DNA from: Gulosibacter molinativorax
GTDB lineage: Bacteria; Actinomycetota; Actinomycetes; Actinomycetales; Microbacteriaceae
NCBI RefSeq assembly: GCF_003010915.2
Contig: NZ_CP028427.1
Coordinates: 1-37,013, forward strand
Direction of reading: 5' to 3'
Length of the DNA: 37,013 nt
The notes under the pieces were generated by a model that searched no databases, had not been told where the DNA came from, and saw only the letters and a program-made list of their open reading frames with translations. The translations under genes and the position numbers were made by a program. Of the stretch, positions 1 to 8,663 are shown in pieces; within the stretch, counting starts at the first letter, position 1, and each line of letters opens with the position of its first letter.

Positions 1-27
1 AGAAGTCGGAAACCTAAAGGAGACACT

Positions 28-231
28 ATGGACCTGCTCAACCAGATTCTCGACCTGTTCACGACGTTCGCTATCATCGGCGGCGGCCTGTGGCTGGTCT
101 GGGGAGCGATCGTCACGGGCGGCGCGCTCAAGGATCAGAACGGCCCGCAGATTCAGACGGGCGTCTGGCAGATCATCGGTGGCGGCCTCATCATCGCCGC
201 CGCTGCGCTGTTCAAGGTCATCACCGCCTAA
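28..231 (+). CDS. Maff2-like small membrane protein of the T4SS
   Basis: This 67-residue protein consists of two hydrophobic helices (about residues 10-31 and 46-66), each with a GGG cluster, joined by a short polar loop. Size, topology and position directly upstream of a VirB6-like gene match the Maff2 family found at the head of Gram-positive conjugation modules, where a pilin-like (VirB2-like) role has been suggested; that role is inference here. A clear AAAGGAG (16-22) precedes the ATG by 5 nt. It is the first gene of the transfer operon, and the operator at the window ends lies just upstream. The VirB6-like gene starts 12 nt after its stop. Confidence 0.75.
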   Translation: MDLLNQILDLFTTFAIIGGGLWLVWGAIVTGGALKDQNGPQIQTGVWQIIGGGLIIAAAALFKVITA

Positions 232-243
232 TCAGGTTCCGCA

Positions 244-1089
244 ATGGATATCACTGACTGGCTAGTAGCCATGCTCAACCACCTGAGTCAGGGTGCGGGC
301 ATGGCTACTGATGACCTGCTGTTGTCGCCGGAGGCCTATAACGCAGACCTCTACGCGGCGGCGCTCACCATCCACAGCACAGCAGTCAAGCCCGTCACGT
401 CCATCGTGCTCAGCATCATGTTCGTTCTGATGCTTGCGACCACGAGCACAAGGGCTGAGGGCGACCGCGAGCTGGGGGTGCGGATCATCGCCGCCACCAT
501 GTTCAAGATCGCACTCGTGTTCGTGGTCGCTCAGAACGCGGTGCTGCTGCTCGAAGCGATTTCGTCTATCGCTACCTCGATCATGGGCACCGCGAACAAC
601 GTGGACGTTGGCACCGGAGGCGGTGACGCGCCACTCATGGGCGACGCGATGCGCGACGACCTCGATGAGATGGGCGATATGGAGAAGTTCGGAATGATCG
701 TCATTCTGTTCTTGCCCTGGGTGGTGCAGAAGCTCGCTGCCGTGATCGCAATTGTGCTCGTGTTCATCCGGTTCTTGCAGATGTACTTGCTCACCGCGTT
801 CGCTAGCCTGCCGCTCGCGTTCCTCGGCCACGATGACACTAAGGGAATCGGCATCGGCTACCTCAAAGGTTTCGCGGGCGTCGCGTTCACCGGCGTCATC
901 ATCGTCGTCGCTGTGAAGATGTACCAAGCGCTGCTGGGCGGCTGGCTCGGCAACATCGGAGACTACGACGGCGATATGGTCGGCTTCATCTTTGGCAACT
1001 TCGGCCAGTTCTTCGTCGCGCCCATCGTGCTCATCTTCCTCATGTTCGGGGCCAACGGCCTCGCCAAGAAGGTCATCGGAGAGGGTTGA
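244..1089 (+). CDS. VirB6/TrbL-like T4SS channel protein
   Basis: The 281-residue product is a polytopic membrane protein with about six hydrophobic segments (roughly residues 48-66, 82-106, 150-185, 188-200, 214-232, 255-275) and a Gly/Asp-rich extracytoplasmic stretch near 118-145. VirB6/TrbL proteins form the inner-membrane part of the DNA channel. Its place between the Maff2-like protein and a PrgI-like protein, followed by VirB4, is the standard order in Gram-positive conjugative elements. There is little sequence motif to rely on, so the call comes from topology and synteny. The PrgI-like gene begins 3 nt after the stop, so the two are certainly co-transcribed. Confidence 0.75.
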   Translation: MDITDWLVAMLNHLSQGAGMATDDLLLSPEAYNADLYAAALTIHSTAVKPVTSIVLSIMFVLMLATTSTRAEGDRELGVRIIAATMFKIALVFVVAQNAVLLLEAISSIATSIMGTANNVDVGTGGGDAPLMGDAMRDDLDEMGDMEKFGMIVILFLPWVVQKLAAVIAIVLVFIRFLQMYLLTAFASLPLAFLGHDDTKGIGIGYLKGFAGVAFTGVIIVVAVKMYQALLGGWLGNIGDYDGDMVGFIFGNFGQFFVAPIVLIFLMFGANGLAKKVIGEG

Positions 1090-1092
1090 ACC

Positions 1093-1635
1093 ATGGCGCT
1101 TGAAATGAAGGTCTACAAGGAGATCGCCGCCTACGAACCCAAGCCGATGTTCGGGCGCACCTGGCGACAGATCGCCGCCCTCGCGGTCATGGTGTTCATC
1201 GGCGGCGGCCTGTTCGCCGGAGTCACCGTAGGACTCATGGGCGTCGGCCAGACGATGGAGCAAGCAACCACCGTCGGCATGTACGTCATGTTCCCAGTGC
1301 TCATTCCGGCCGCGATATGGGGCTGGTGGAGACCCATGGGACTCAAACCCGAGCAGTATCTCGGATTCTTCCTCCGCCACCATCTGATGAGAAAGACGAT
1401 TAGCTATGCAGACACCTTCCAGCCCCAGCCCGGTTTCGACTCCGCAGGAGAACCCGTATCTGTCGCGTCCGGCGAACCTGCCGAGCAGAGCAGCCGAGAG
1501 CGAAAGCAGCGCCGAGCCGCAGCACGGAAGCTCCGCAAAACGATCACGGAACACCCGCAAGCAGAAGCAGCGCGCCGCGGTCGCAAAGCCCGGAGAGCGC
1601 CGCAACCGCAAGGCCCGGAAGTCTGGGAGCGATAA
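1093..1635 (+). CDS. PrgI-family T4SS membrane protein
   Basis: The protein has 180 residues. The first ~105 show the PrgI layout: a short cytoplasmic start, two transmembrane helices (about 27-49 and 60-77) split by a short loop, then a conserved-looking WRP-GLKPEQYL segment. PrgI proteins sit beside VirB4 in Gram-positive T4SS and are thought to be VirB3-like partners of the ATPase. From about residue 105 on there is a long basic tail (many Arg/Lys/Ala) that exceeds the usual PrgI length. This tail overlaps the start of the VirB4 reading frame by about 230 nt in another frame, so either both frames are used or VirB4 starts later. Confidence 0.75.
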   Translation: MALEMKVYKEIAAYEPKPMFGRTWRQIAALAVMVFIGGGLFAGVTVGLMGVGQTMEQATTVGMYVMFPVLIPAAIWGWWRPMGLKPEQYLGFFLRHHLMRKTISYADTFQPQPGFDSAGEPVSVASGEPAEQSSRERKQRRAAARKLRKTITEHPQAEAARRGRKARRAPQPQGPEVWER

Positions 1636-3964
1636 CGCTGGCCCCACCGGCTACAAGGCCGCCGCGAAGACGACTCGCGACGTGCTCGGCTACGAGGCCA
1701 TGATGCCCAGCGGCATCGCCTGGCTCGGTGAGGATGAGTGGTCGATGACCCTCGCTATCAGCGACATCAACTATGTCGCGGCCGCCGAGGATCAGCAGAC
1801 CAGCATCGTTGACCGATGGGCACGCTTCATCAACTCCTACGGCGCGGGCACCCGCTTGCAGGAAACCATCATGAACCGCGTGCTCGATGACGCCGACGTG
1901 AGCCAGCTCGTGCAGAAGCCGCTGCGCGGCGACCAGTTCGACTTCTACCGCAGCGACTTCAACCGCATCGTGCGCGACAAGCTCGCAGCCGCTAGCGGCA
2001 ACACGGTCACCGAGAAGTACCTCACCGTGACCGTGCAGGAACCCGACCTCGAAAAGGCCGAAGCGACGCTCACTCGCATCTTCCACGAGGCCGAGGCCGG
2101 GTTGCAGGCGATGGACGGCTGCAAGGTGCGACGGCTCAACCGAGCTGAGCGCCTCGAAGGGTTCAGCCACATCCTGCGGCCCCACGAGCTGTTCGTCTTC
2201 AATGAAGACGAGTTCGAGCCGAACCGCAAGCTCTCGACGGCCGATTTCGTCGCGCCGTGGGAGATTGACGCCAAGGACAAGAACGGCCCGCTCATCTTCC
2301 GCAACGGCTCGGGCGACACCTACCACACCGTGCTTTGGATGCGCGATTACCCCGTGTGGCTTTCTGATCGGCTCATCTCCGAGCTGACCGAAATCAAGTG
2401 CGACCTGACTATCTCGCTGCATCTCGAACCTCTCGAACAGGTCGAGGGCATGACGCTTGTGCAGCGCCAGATCGCAGAGCTTGAAATGCAGAAGATCACC
2501 GAGCAGAAGCGAGCCACGAAGCAGGGCATCGACCCCGAAATGATCCCCGCCGCGGTGAAGGACAACCTCAAGGAGGCACAAGACCTCCGCGACGAGCTGC
2601 GCAGCTCGAACCAGAAGTTGTTCTCAACGGTCATGGTGCTCGGCGTCAGCGCCACGTCACGCGAGAAGCTGGAACAGAACGTGAAGCGCGTGATGACCGT
2701 GATTCGCAAGCAGAGCTGCACCGCTGAGGTTGCGACCTACATGCAGCTCGACGGACTCACGACCGAGCTGCCTATCGGCCGCCGCCGCATTCCCATGCGG
2801 CGCACGCTGACCACGGCCGGGGCCGCGATCATCGTGCCCTTCACCACGCAGGAGCTGTTCGTGCCAGGCGGCAACTGGTACGGCGTCAACGCGCAGAGCA
2901 GCAACGCTCTCGTGGCCGACCGCACGAGCACGACCAACGGCAACGGCTTCATCCTCGGCACCAGTGGCTCGGGAAAGTCCCAGAGCGGCAAGATGGAGAT
3001 TACGAATGTCCTGCTGAGCCGCCCGGACGACGACATTATCGTTATCGACCCCGAGCACGAGTACGAACCCCTCATCGAGGCGTTCGGCGGCGAGGTCATC
3101 CGTATCCACGCGGGCAGTGAGCAGCGCGTCAACCCGATGGATATTGAGCTGAACGTCACCACCAGCGAGGATGACCCGATCAACGCCAAGTGCGAGTTCG
3201 TGCTCACCATGCTCGAAGCCCTCGTGGGTGGCAAGGCAGGCCTCACCCCCGAGCAGCGCTCCGTAGCCGACCGCAGCACCCTCACGCTGTACCGGAAGTA
3301 CGCCGCCGAAGGCGGGGCGATGCCTACTCTCGTAGAGCTGCGCGAAGCACTCGCACAGAGCGGCGAAGACGCGGGGCGCGAGCTGGCCCGGATGCTCGAA
3401 ATCTACACGATTGGGTCGCTCGGCGGCTTCTCCAACCGCACGAACGTCAACCCTCGCAACCGCCTCGTGTCGTGGGACATTTCCAAGCTCGGGAACGAGC
3501 TGCGCACGTTCGGCATGATGGTCATTCTCGACCAGATTTGGAACCGCGTAGCCCGTAACCGGGCCGAAGGTCGCCGCACCTGGCTTTACATTGACGAGTT
3601 CCATCTGCTGTTCTCGAACAAGTACAGCGCCGACTACTTCCGCGGCCTTTACAAGCGCGCGCGCAAGTGGGGTCTGATCCCAACCGGTATCACGCAGAAC
3701 ATCGAAGAGCTGCTGGCGAACCAGGACGCACGCCTGATGCTCGCCAACTGCGACTTCCTGCTGCTGCTCGGCCAGAACGCGACCGACGCCGACAGCCTGT
3801 GCGAGCTGCTGCATTTCTCAGACGAGCAGCGTCGGTTCTTCACCAACGTGCAGCCCGGTCACGGCCTCATGCGCTCGGGTAACGCAGTGATCCCGATGGA
3901 CGGTCGTATCCCGACCGATTCCGCCCTCTACAAGCTGTTCTCAACATCGTTCGGAGAGAAGTAG
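1406..3964 (+). CDS. VirB4-like T4SS ATPase
   Basis: This 852-residue protein is the energising ATPase of the conjugation channel. A Walker A motif GTSGSGKS lies at about 518-525 and a Walker B LYIDEF with acidic residues near 730-731; a FERM/HerA-type P-loop core fills the C-terminal half. The N-terminal VirB4 domain seems to begin near residue 88 (after a basic, Ser/Pro-rich lead). The ATG at 1406 has only a weak GAGAAAG ahead of it and lies inside the PrgI gene. A GTG at 1682 is the main alternative and would remove 92 residues. The frame ends 3 nt before the next gene. Family assignment is secure; the start is not. Confidence 0.9.
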   Translation: MQTPSSPSPVSTPQENPYLSRPANLPSRAAESESSAEPQHGSSAKRSRNTRKQKQRAAVAKPGERRNRKARKSGSDNAGPTGYKAAAKTTRDVLGYEAMMPSGIAWLGEDEWSMTLAISDINYVAAAEDQQTSIVDRWARFINSYGAGTRLQETIMNRVLDDADVSQLVQKPLRGDQFDFYRSDFNRIVRDKLAAASGNTVTEKYLTVTVQEPDLEKAEATLTRIFHEAEAGLQAMDGCKVRRLNRAERLEGFSHILRPHELFVFNEDEFEPNRKLSTADFVAPWEIDAKDKNGPLIFRNGSGDTYHTVLWMRDYPVWLSDRLISELTEIKCDLTISLHLEPLEQVEGMTLVQRQIAELEMQKITEQKRATKQGIDPEMIPAAVKDNLKEAQDLRDELRSSNQKLFSTVMVLGVSATSREKLEQNVKRVMTVIRKQSCTAEVATYMQLDGLTTELPIGRRRIPMRRTLTTAGAAIIVPFTTQELFVPGGNWYGVNAQSSNALVADRTSTTNGNGFILGTSGSGKSQSGKMEITNVLLSRPDDDIIVIDPEHEYEPLIEAFGGEVIRIHAGSEQRVNPMDIELNVTTSEDDPINAKCEFVLTMLEALVGGKAGLTPEQRSVADRSTLTLYRKYAAEGGAMPTLVELREALAQSGEDAGRELARMLEIYTIGSLGGFSNRTNVNPRNRLVSWDISKLGNELRTFGMMVILDQIWNRVARNRAEGRRTWLYIDEFHLLFSNKYSADYFRGLYKRARKWGLIPTGITQNIEELLANQDARLMLANCDFLLLLGQNATDADSLCELLHFSDEQRRFFTNVQPGHGLMRSGNAVIPMDGRIPTDSALYKLFSTSFGEK

Positions 3965-3967
3965 AAC

Positions 3968-5566
3968 ATGAAAGGCCTTCGCAGCTCCAACCCCAAGGGT
4001 GAGGCATCCGACAACCTCGCGCGGCTGTCGCTCAACAAGCGGTCGGCGCAGCTCATCGGCAACGATGAGGACGCCGCCGCCCCGGCGAGCACGGGCGGCG
4101 GCGCGCTCGGCCGAGGGATGCGCGGAACTGCGAAGGCCACCGGTAAGGCAGGGAAGGCGGCGGGCGACAGCGTCGTGAAGGGCACGGCCGTCACTGCTGC
4201 CACTGCGAAGCAGGTAGACGACGACGAAGACGCCGTAGACCTCACCAGTCGCGAGGCCGAGAACGCTGCTCTGGCGGCCGCACAGCGGGGCGGAGCCGCG
4301 GCAGGGAAGAACGCCGCTCGCGGCGTCCGCTCAAGCAGCCAGCTCGCCGGGAAAGCCGTCAAGGGTGGCATCATGGCGGCCCAGAAGCGCGCGGCCGCGG
4401 CAAAGGCCGCCAAGAGCGCCGCGAGCACGGGAACCTCGATCACCAGAGCCGCCGCAGTACAGGCCCGCGTACAGGCCGCCGCCGCCAACGCCATCCGTAC
4501 CATCGTGGCCGCCGTCACGGCCGTCGTGACCTCAACACCCATCGTCACGATTGTGAGTGCCGTGCTCGCCGTGGTGCTGCTCATCATCGCCCTGCTCGCG
4601 TTCTTCGCACCGGCCAGCGCGGCCGCTTGCAGCGCGACCTCTGGCGGCCGGATCGACCCTACGAAGGTGCCAACCACGAGCATTTCCGGGTACGGGCACG
4701 AGCAGCTTGTGAACGCCGCCTACATCATCCAGGCAGCCCAGGACAAAGGCCTGAACGTTCGCGATCAGACCATCGGCGTCATGACCGCCATGGGCGAATC
4801 GTCGCTGCGCGTGCTCGACTACGGCGACGCCGTAGGCCCGGACAGCCGCGGACTGTTCCAGCAGCGCGACAACTGGGGGCCGCTCTCAGAGCGCATGGAC
4901 CCCTACATCTCGGCGGGCAAGTTCTTCGACGCCATGGTGCGCAACGTGCCCGACCCCGAGCGCCAGACGCTCGCCCCGACCCTCGTAGCCCACCGCACGC
5001 AGATTAACGCCGACCCGTACCACTACGAGCGGTTTTGGACGCCTGCAACGGCCGTCGTTGCAGCCCTATCCGGCCTTGACTCCGACCTCATCAGCGGCGG
5101 CGGGAGCTGCAACAACGTCCCAGGTATCCCCGGCGAAATCGGCCTCGACGGATGGGCAAGGCCCGGAAGCGGCCCCATCAACGGCGGCTTCGGGCCGCGC
5201 GAAGTCATCCAGACCCCGCAAGGCCCGACCCAGCCGTTCCACTACGGCCTAGACCTCGAAGCCGGAGGATGCGGCGGCCCCGTCTGGGCCGCCCGCGACG
5301 GCGAGGTCACCCGCGTATTCGACGGCGGCGGCGGCGGAATGATCATCGAGATTGACCACGGCAAAGGCCTCATGACGTGGTACGTCCACAGCTACGCCAA
5401 CGAAATCTCGGTGACGGCAGGCCAGAAGGTAAAAGCCGGTCAGCAGATCGCGCTCACGGGCAGCTCGGGATATAGCACCGGCTGTCACCTTCACTTCGAG
5501 GTTCACTTGAACGGAACGGCCATTGACCCTCTCCCGATCCTCACCGCCGCAGGCCTCACTTACTAA
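3968..5566 (+). CDS. Bifunctional cell-wall hydrolase (transglycosylase-like + M23 peptidase)
   Basis: The product has 532 residues: an Ala/Gly/Lys-rich cytoplasmic lead (1-175), one membrane anchor (about 185-216), a muramidase-like domain (about 230-365, with an IGVMTAMGESSL segment placing a candidate catalytic Glu), and a C-terminal LytM/M23 metallopeptidase. Zinc ligands fit HYGLD (H425, D429) and HLH (507-509). Such proteins (VirB1 or CwlT analogues) open peptidoglycan so the T4SS can span the wall. The gene begins 3 nt after VirB4, with GGAGAG upstream. The M23 assignment is strong; the first enzymatic domain is identified from general fold features only and could be a goose-lysozyme or SLT-like type. 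Confidence 0.85.
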   Translation: MKGLRSSNPKGEASDNLARLSLNKRSAQLIGNDEDAAAPASTGGGALGRGMRGTAKATGKAGKAAGDSVVKGTAVTAATAKQVDDDEDAVDLTSREAENAALAAAQRGGAAAGKNAARGVRSSSQLAGKAVKGGIMAAQKRAAAAKAAKSAASTGTSITRAAAVQARVQAAAANAIRTIVAAVTAVVTSTPIVTIVSAVLAVVLLIIALLAFFAPASAAACSATSGGRIDPTKVPTTSISGYGHEQLVNAAYIIQAAQDKGLNVRDQTIGVMTAMGESSLRVLDYGDAVGPDSRGLFQQRDNWGPLSERMDPYISAGKFFDAMVRNVPDPERQTLAPTLVAHRTQINADPYHYERFWTPATAVVAALSGLDSDLISGGGSCNNVPGIPGEIGLDGWARPGSGPINGGFGPREVIQTPQGPTQPFHYGLDLEAGGCGGPVWAARDGEVTRVFDGGGGGMIIEIDHGKGLMTWYVHSYANEISVTAGQKVKAGQQIALTGSSGYSTGCHLHFEVHLNGTAIDPLPILTAAGLTY

Positions 5567-5578
5567 GGAGCACTCACC

Positions 5579-6199
5579 ATGATCGACCGCAAGCGCCTCA
5601 CGCTCATCATCATCGGCATCGTTGCCGCCGTCGCGATCCTTGCAGGCCTCACGGTCTGGCTCGTGCTCGCGAACCAGACCCAGGCCGAGGACGAGGCGCA
5701 GCCCAACACGTCGAGCCAGGTCGAAGAGACGCCCACGGTCACCTTCACCGAGGAACAGCAGCAGACCGTGTTCGACGTGGCGCGCCTCGCGGCCGCCTGG
5801 CGTGCTGCGGAAAACCCCGAGACGACCAGACAGCGCTACATCGAGGCGGGCATGAGTGAAAGCCTGGCGCGCGACTATCTGCCGATCTGGTCAGGCTACT
5901 TTGGTGCAAGCCCGACCGCTCAGATTCGCGTCAAGGACGTTGGCAGCGCCCCGGCGTCCATTGAATACGGCGAAGGGAACGAGCACACCGAACCGGGAAC
6001 CGGTAAGTTCCGCGTCGGCATCGAGGTCACCTACGAAGGCACCTACCACAACGGCTCGACCACCGTTCCCATCGGCAACAACAGCGCAATCTGGTACTTC
6101 ATCCTCGATGAGCGCAGCGGCCGCGTCGTAGACATCGAACAGCCGATGCTTGCCGACCTCGACCTGCCCGCACCGCCCACACCGTCTACCGAAGAGTGA
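5579..6199 (+). CDS. VirB8-like single-pass membrane protein
   Basis: The 206-residue protein has one N-terminal transmembrane helix (about 8-31) and an extracytoplasmic domain of about 150 residues, preceded by an acidic Gln/Glu/Thr linker. Topology and position after the wall hydrolase match VirB8/TcpC-type scaffold proteins, whose external NTF2-like domain organises the channel. I see no diagnostic motif, so the call is by architecture and context. The start follows AAGGAG at the stop of the previous gene. Its stop codon lies 6 nt before the ATG of the FHA gene and overlaps an alternative GTG start for it. Confidence 0.55.
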   Translation: MIDRKRLTLIIIGIVAAVAILAGLTVWLVLANQTQAEDEAQPNTSSQVEETPTVTFTEEQQQTVFDVARLAAAWRAAENPETTRQRYIEAGMSESLARDYLPIWSGYFGASPTAQIRVKDVGSAPASIEYGEGNEHTEPGTGKFRVGIEVTYEGTYHNGSTTVPIGNNSAIWYFILDERSGRVVDIEQPMLADLDLPAPPTPSTEE

Positions 6200-6204
6200 C
6201 CCCC

Positions 6205-6993
6205 ATGCCCATTGAATCGTTCGTCGGCCGAGACGGCACCGCACGCATCGTCATCAACGGGCGCGAAACGAAGTTCCGCGCTCCCTCGCTCGATGAGGCC
6301 CGCGACAAGGTGCGCGATATGGCGATAGCGCACGCCGTGGAGACGCGCACCGCGCAGCATTTCATCGCCTACGATCCAGACGCTAACTGGCAGTTCTACA
6401 TCGCGCCAGACGGCACCATGACCGTTCTGCCAACGCCCGTCATCGCCCCGCGGCCGCTCAGCACGCCCACGGTCGAGCCAGAGCCAGCGCCGCCCGCGCC
6501 GCAGGCGCAGCAGCAGCCCGAGCCGCAGGCTCGGCCGCAGCTCCCGGCTGAGTATTACGCTCCGCAGGCCGAGGTCATTGACCATACCGTTGTCGTTCCG
6601 CGCAAGGCCGCACGGCCGACGCTGATTGTGCACGTCGAAGGCGGCGAAGCACTGCGCGCGCAGCCTCCCATCGTGCTCGGCCGCCGCCCCGCCGAAATCG
6701 AGGGGCATACGAGCATCACGCTCGTTAGCCCCGGCCGCGAATGCTCACGCACTCACGCCGTGGTCGACGTCGATGATGCGTGCCGCCTGATCGTCACCGA
6801 CCAGGACGCCGCAAACGGCACCACGGCGGATGCTACGCCACTTGCACCCCACACGCCGACCGTCGTGCCCAACGGAGTCCGCCTACAGCTCGGAGACGTC
6901 GCGGTGCGGATCGAGGCATTCCCGCCCGGTCAGTCACCCGTAAGCAGCGCCCCCAGAGCAGTTATCGCACCACACAAGGAGGAAGCATCATGA
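6205..6993 (+). CDS. FHA-domain protein with a duplicated N-terminal domain
   Basis: The 262-residue product has three parts: an N-terminal domain (1-72), a Pro/Gln/Glu-rich linker (about 80-125), and a forkhead-associated domain (about 135-245) with the expected GR (159-160), SRTH (181-184) and NG (204-205). FHA domains bind phosphothreonine peptides, so a Ser/Thr-kinase-linked role in transfer or partition is plausible. The first 72 residues align without gaps to the start of the ParA-like protein that follows, with Asp-Gly at 10-11 in both. This is why I prefer the ATG at 6205 over the GTG at 6196. The gene overlaps the next one by ATGA at 6990. Confidence 0.8.
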   Translation: MPIESFVGRDGTARIVINGRETKFRAPSLDEARDKVRDMAIAHAVETRTAQHFIAYDPDANWQFYIAPDGTMTVLPTPVIAPRPLSTPTVEPEPAPPAPQAQQQPEPQARPQLPAEYYAPQAEVIDHTVVVPRKAARPTLIVHVEGGEALRAQPPIVLGRRPAEIEGHTSITLVSPGRECSRTHAVVDVDDACRLIVTDQDAANGTTADATPLAPHTPTVVPNGVRLQLGDVAVRIEAFPPGQSPVSSAPRAVIAPHKEEAS

Positions 6994-8249
6994 CCGCTCA
7001 TGCCACCACCGAGAAGGACGGCTCGGCAATCGTCACGCTTGACGGGCAGCCGCAGAAGATCATCGGCGCCGACCTCGAAGACGCCCGCCGCAAGGTTGCG
7101 AACCTCGTGGTCGAGCACGCGGCCGCGACCGGCGAGGTAGTCGAGTTCGTCACCACCGAGCCGAATGGTACGTGGGAGATGGTTGTGCATCCTGACGGCA
7201 CTATTCACGAGAAGCCCGAGCCGGTCACGTCGCCATACCTTCGCACGAGCGCCCAAACGGCCCCCAGCGAGCCAGCCGCGCACGCGGCGACGGCCGAGGC
7301 GGCCGCGGAGGAACCCGCAGCCACCAGGCGCGCTATGCGCGAGTCGTTCTTGAAGAGCAACCGCATCGAGGAACCCGCTACGAAGGGCTGGCGCGGCACC
7401 GCAACCCGGCTCGGGCTGCGACTCTCCCCCGGCGCGGCCGAGAAGGCCGAACGCGATGACACGTTCGCCGTCTCGCAGCACTGGCCCGGCCCCCGCACTA
7501 TCGCCGTCGTCAACGGCAAGGGCGGGGCGTCAAAGACGCCCACGACTGTGCTGCTCAGCGCGATCTTTGCTCGCTTCGGCGGCGCAGGCGTCCTCGCATG
7601 GGACGCGAACCAGACGCGCGGAACGCTCGGCTGGCGCACGGAGCAGGGGCCGCACGAGTCCACCGTGCTCGACCTCCTGCCCTCCGCCTCCGAGCTGCTG
7701 GGCACGAGCGCCCAATCGGCCGACCTCGCGCGATACGTTCACCACCAGACGGCCGACCGCTTCGACGTGCTGCGCTCCCAGCCGCTCGCGCTCGCGTCGG
7801 AACAGCGCCTCAGCGCCGAAGACGTTGATGCGATTTGGAACGTCGCGCGCAAGTATTACCGGCTCGTGTTCATCGACACCGGCAACGACGAGAGCGATGC
7901 CATGTGGGGCCGCCTCGTGGATCACGCCGACCAGATCGTAGTCGCTACCACCACGCGCGACGATCACGCCGAGGCCGGGGCGCTGCTGCTCGAAGCCCTC
8001 GCAGACCGCAGCGAACGCTCGGCAAAGCTCGCAGAGCGCGCCGTCGTCGTCGTCTCGCAGGCTGACCCACGCGCGACCGCCGCCAACATCAAGACCGTCG
8101 TGGACGGGTTCACCAGCCTCGCGCGAGAAGTCGCCACGATCCCGCACGATCCGCAGATGGTCGAAGGCTGGCTCAACGTCGCAGCGCTGCGCCCCGCGAC
8201 GCAGCGCGCCTGGCTCGGCGCGGCCGCCGCGGTCGCCCGAGGCCTGTAG
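6990..8249 (+). CDS. ParA/MinD-like ATPase of the transfer operon
   Basis: The protein has 419 residues. After the shared N-terminal domain (1-72) and an Ala/Glu-rich linker comes a ParA-type ATPase with a deviant Walker A KGGASKT at 177-183 and a Walker-A' region with LAWDANQTRGTL. A second, ordinary ParA is encoded at 16412, so this one is probably not the main partition ATPase. By position at the end of the T4SS operon it may place the transfer machinery or the plasmid at the channel, as VirC1/TadZ-type ParA proteins do; that is inference. AAGGAGG (6976-6982) and an ATGA overlap couple it to the FHA gene. A strong terminator follows. Confidence 0.8.
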   Translation: MTAHATTEKDGSAIVTLDGQPQKIIGADLEDARRKVANLVVEHAAATGEVVEFVTTEPNGTWEMVVHPDGTIHEKPEPVTSPYLRTSAQTAPSEPAAHAATAEAAAEEPAATRRAMRESFLKSNRIEEPATKGWRGTATRLGLRLSPGAAEKAERDDTFAVSQHWPGPRTIAVVNGKGGASKTPTTVLLSAIFARFGGAGVLAWDANQTRGTLGWRTEQGPHESTVLDLLPSASELLGTSAQSADLARYVHHQTADRFDVLRSQPLALASEQRLSAEDVDAIWNVARKYYRLVFIDTGNDESDAMWGRLVDHADQIVVATTTRDDHAEAGALLLEALADRSERSAKLAERAVVVVSQADPRATAANIKTVVDGFTSLAREVATIPHDPQMVEGWLNVAALRPATQRAWLGAAAAVARGL

Positions 8250-8260
8250 CTCGACAGCCG

Positions 8261-8296
8261 TGAGGGCCGGTGACGCAGAAGCGTCACCGGCCCTCA
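8261..8296 (+). terminator. Strong terminator of the transfer operon
   Basis: A perfect 16-bp stem (TGAGGGCCGGTGACGC paired with its complement) closes a 4-nt AGAA loop just after the ParA-like stop. It is followed by a weak T-run (TCGTTTG). It plausibly ends the 8-kb T4SS transcript and insulates the replication genes. Confidence 0.85.
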
Positions 8297-8299
8297 TCG

Positions 8300-8352
8300 T
8301 TTGTAGGAACCCCAAGAGCCGGCGGCCGAGCTCACGTAGGGGAACCTACAAA
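8300..8352. promoter_or_regulatory. Interrupted inverted repeat upstream of the replication region
   Basis: TTTGTAGGAACCCC at 8300-8313 is mirrored by GGGGAACCTACAAA at 8339-8352; the arms pair except for the central AA/AA. The right arm can also form its own hairpin GTAGG-GGAA-CCTAC (8336-8349). It lies between the operon terminator and the promoter of the ribbon-helix-helix gene, so it may be an operator or a copy-control site. Confidence 0.5.
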
Positions 8353-8387
8353 CGGCCGCCGCACCGACAACACACCCGGCGTCAAGA

Positions 8388-8417
8388 TGGACAGTCATGT
8401 ATGCGTACAGCTATGCT
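8388..8417 (+). promoter_or_regulatory. Predicted promoter for a leaderless RHH transcript
   Basis: TGGACA (8388-8393), an 18-nt spacer and TATGCT (8412-8417) fit a housekeeping promoter. The ATG at 8424 lies 7 nt past the -10 box, where transcription should begin, and no Shine-Dalgarno is present. The pattern is that of a leaderless mRNA, which is common in actinobacteria. Confidence 0.55.
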
Positions 8418-8423
8418 GGCGGC

Positions 8424-8663
8424 ATGCAGGTAAAGCGCCGCCCCCGAGGAACACGCATCGCGCCCGTGCGCGTCGCGTGGGAAATCGAGCGCACGCGCAA
8501 GGAGCGGTTCGAACTGCTCGCGCGCCAGGCGGGCGTCTCTGCAAGCGTCTTCCTCGAACTGGTCATCGACCACATCGAGGACGAACTGACCGACCGAGGC
8601 GTGCCCGCATGGTTGCCTCAGCCCGAACCAGACGAAGGGGAGCTACCCATCGACACCGCATAA
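8424..8663 (+). CDS. CopG-like ribbon-helix-helix regulator
   Basis: This 79-residue basic protein starts with a beta-strand candidate (PVRVAWEI), followed by two helices (about 16-26 and 30-45) in the order expected of a ribbon-helix-helix DNA-binding fold. The C-terminus is acidic. It sits directly before the replication gene and downstream of an inverted repeat, so a copy-number or rep-repressor role like that of CopG is likely but not proven. An upstream in-frame ATG at 8397 would add nine residues, but it lies between the predicted -35 and -10 boxes. The stop TAA is immediately followed by an ATG (8664). Confidence 0.65.
   Translation: MQVKRRPRGTRIAPVRVAWEIERTRKERFELLARQAGVSASVFLELVIDHIEDELTDRGVPAWLPQPEPDEGELPIDTA

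Noticed and set aside
262..1647. 461-codon antisense frame across the VirB6/PrgI genes
   Set aside because: It is the shadow of real genes in GC-rich DNA: His/Asp/Glu-rich, no ribosome-binding site, no recognisable domain.
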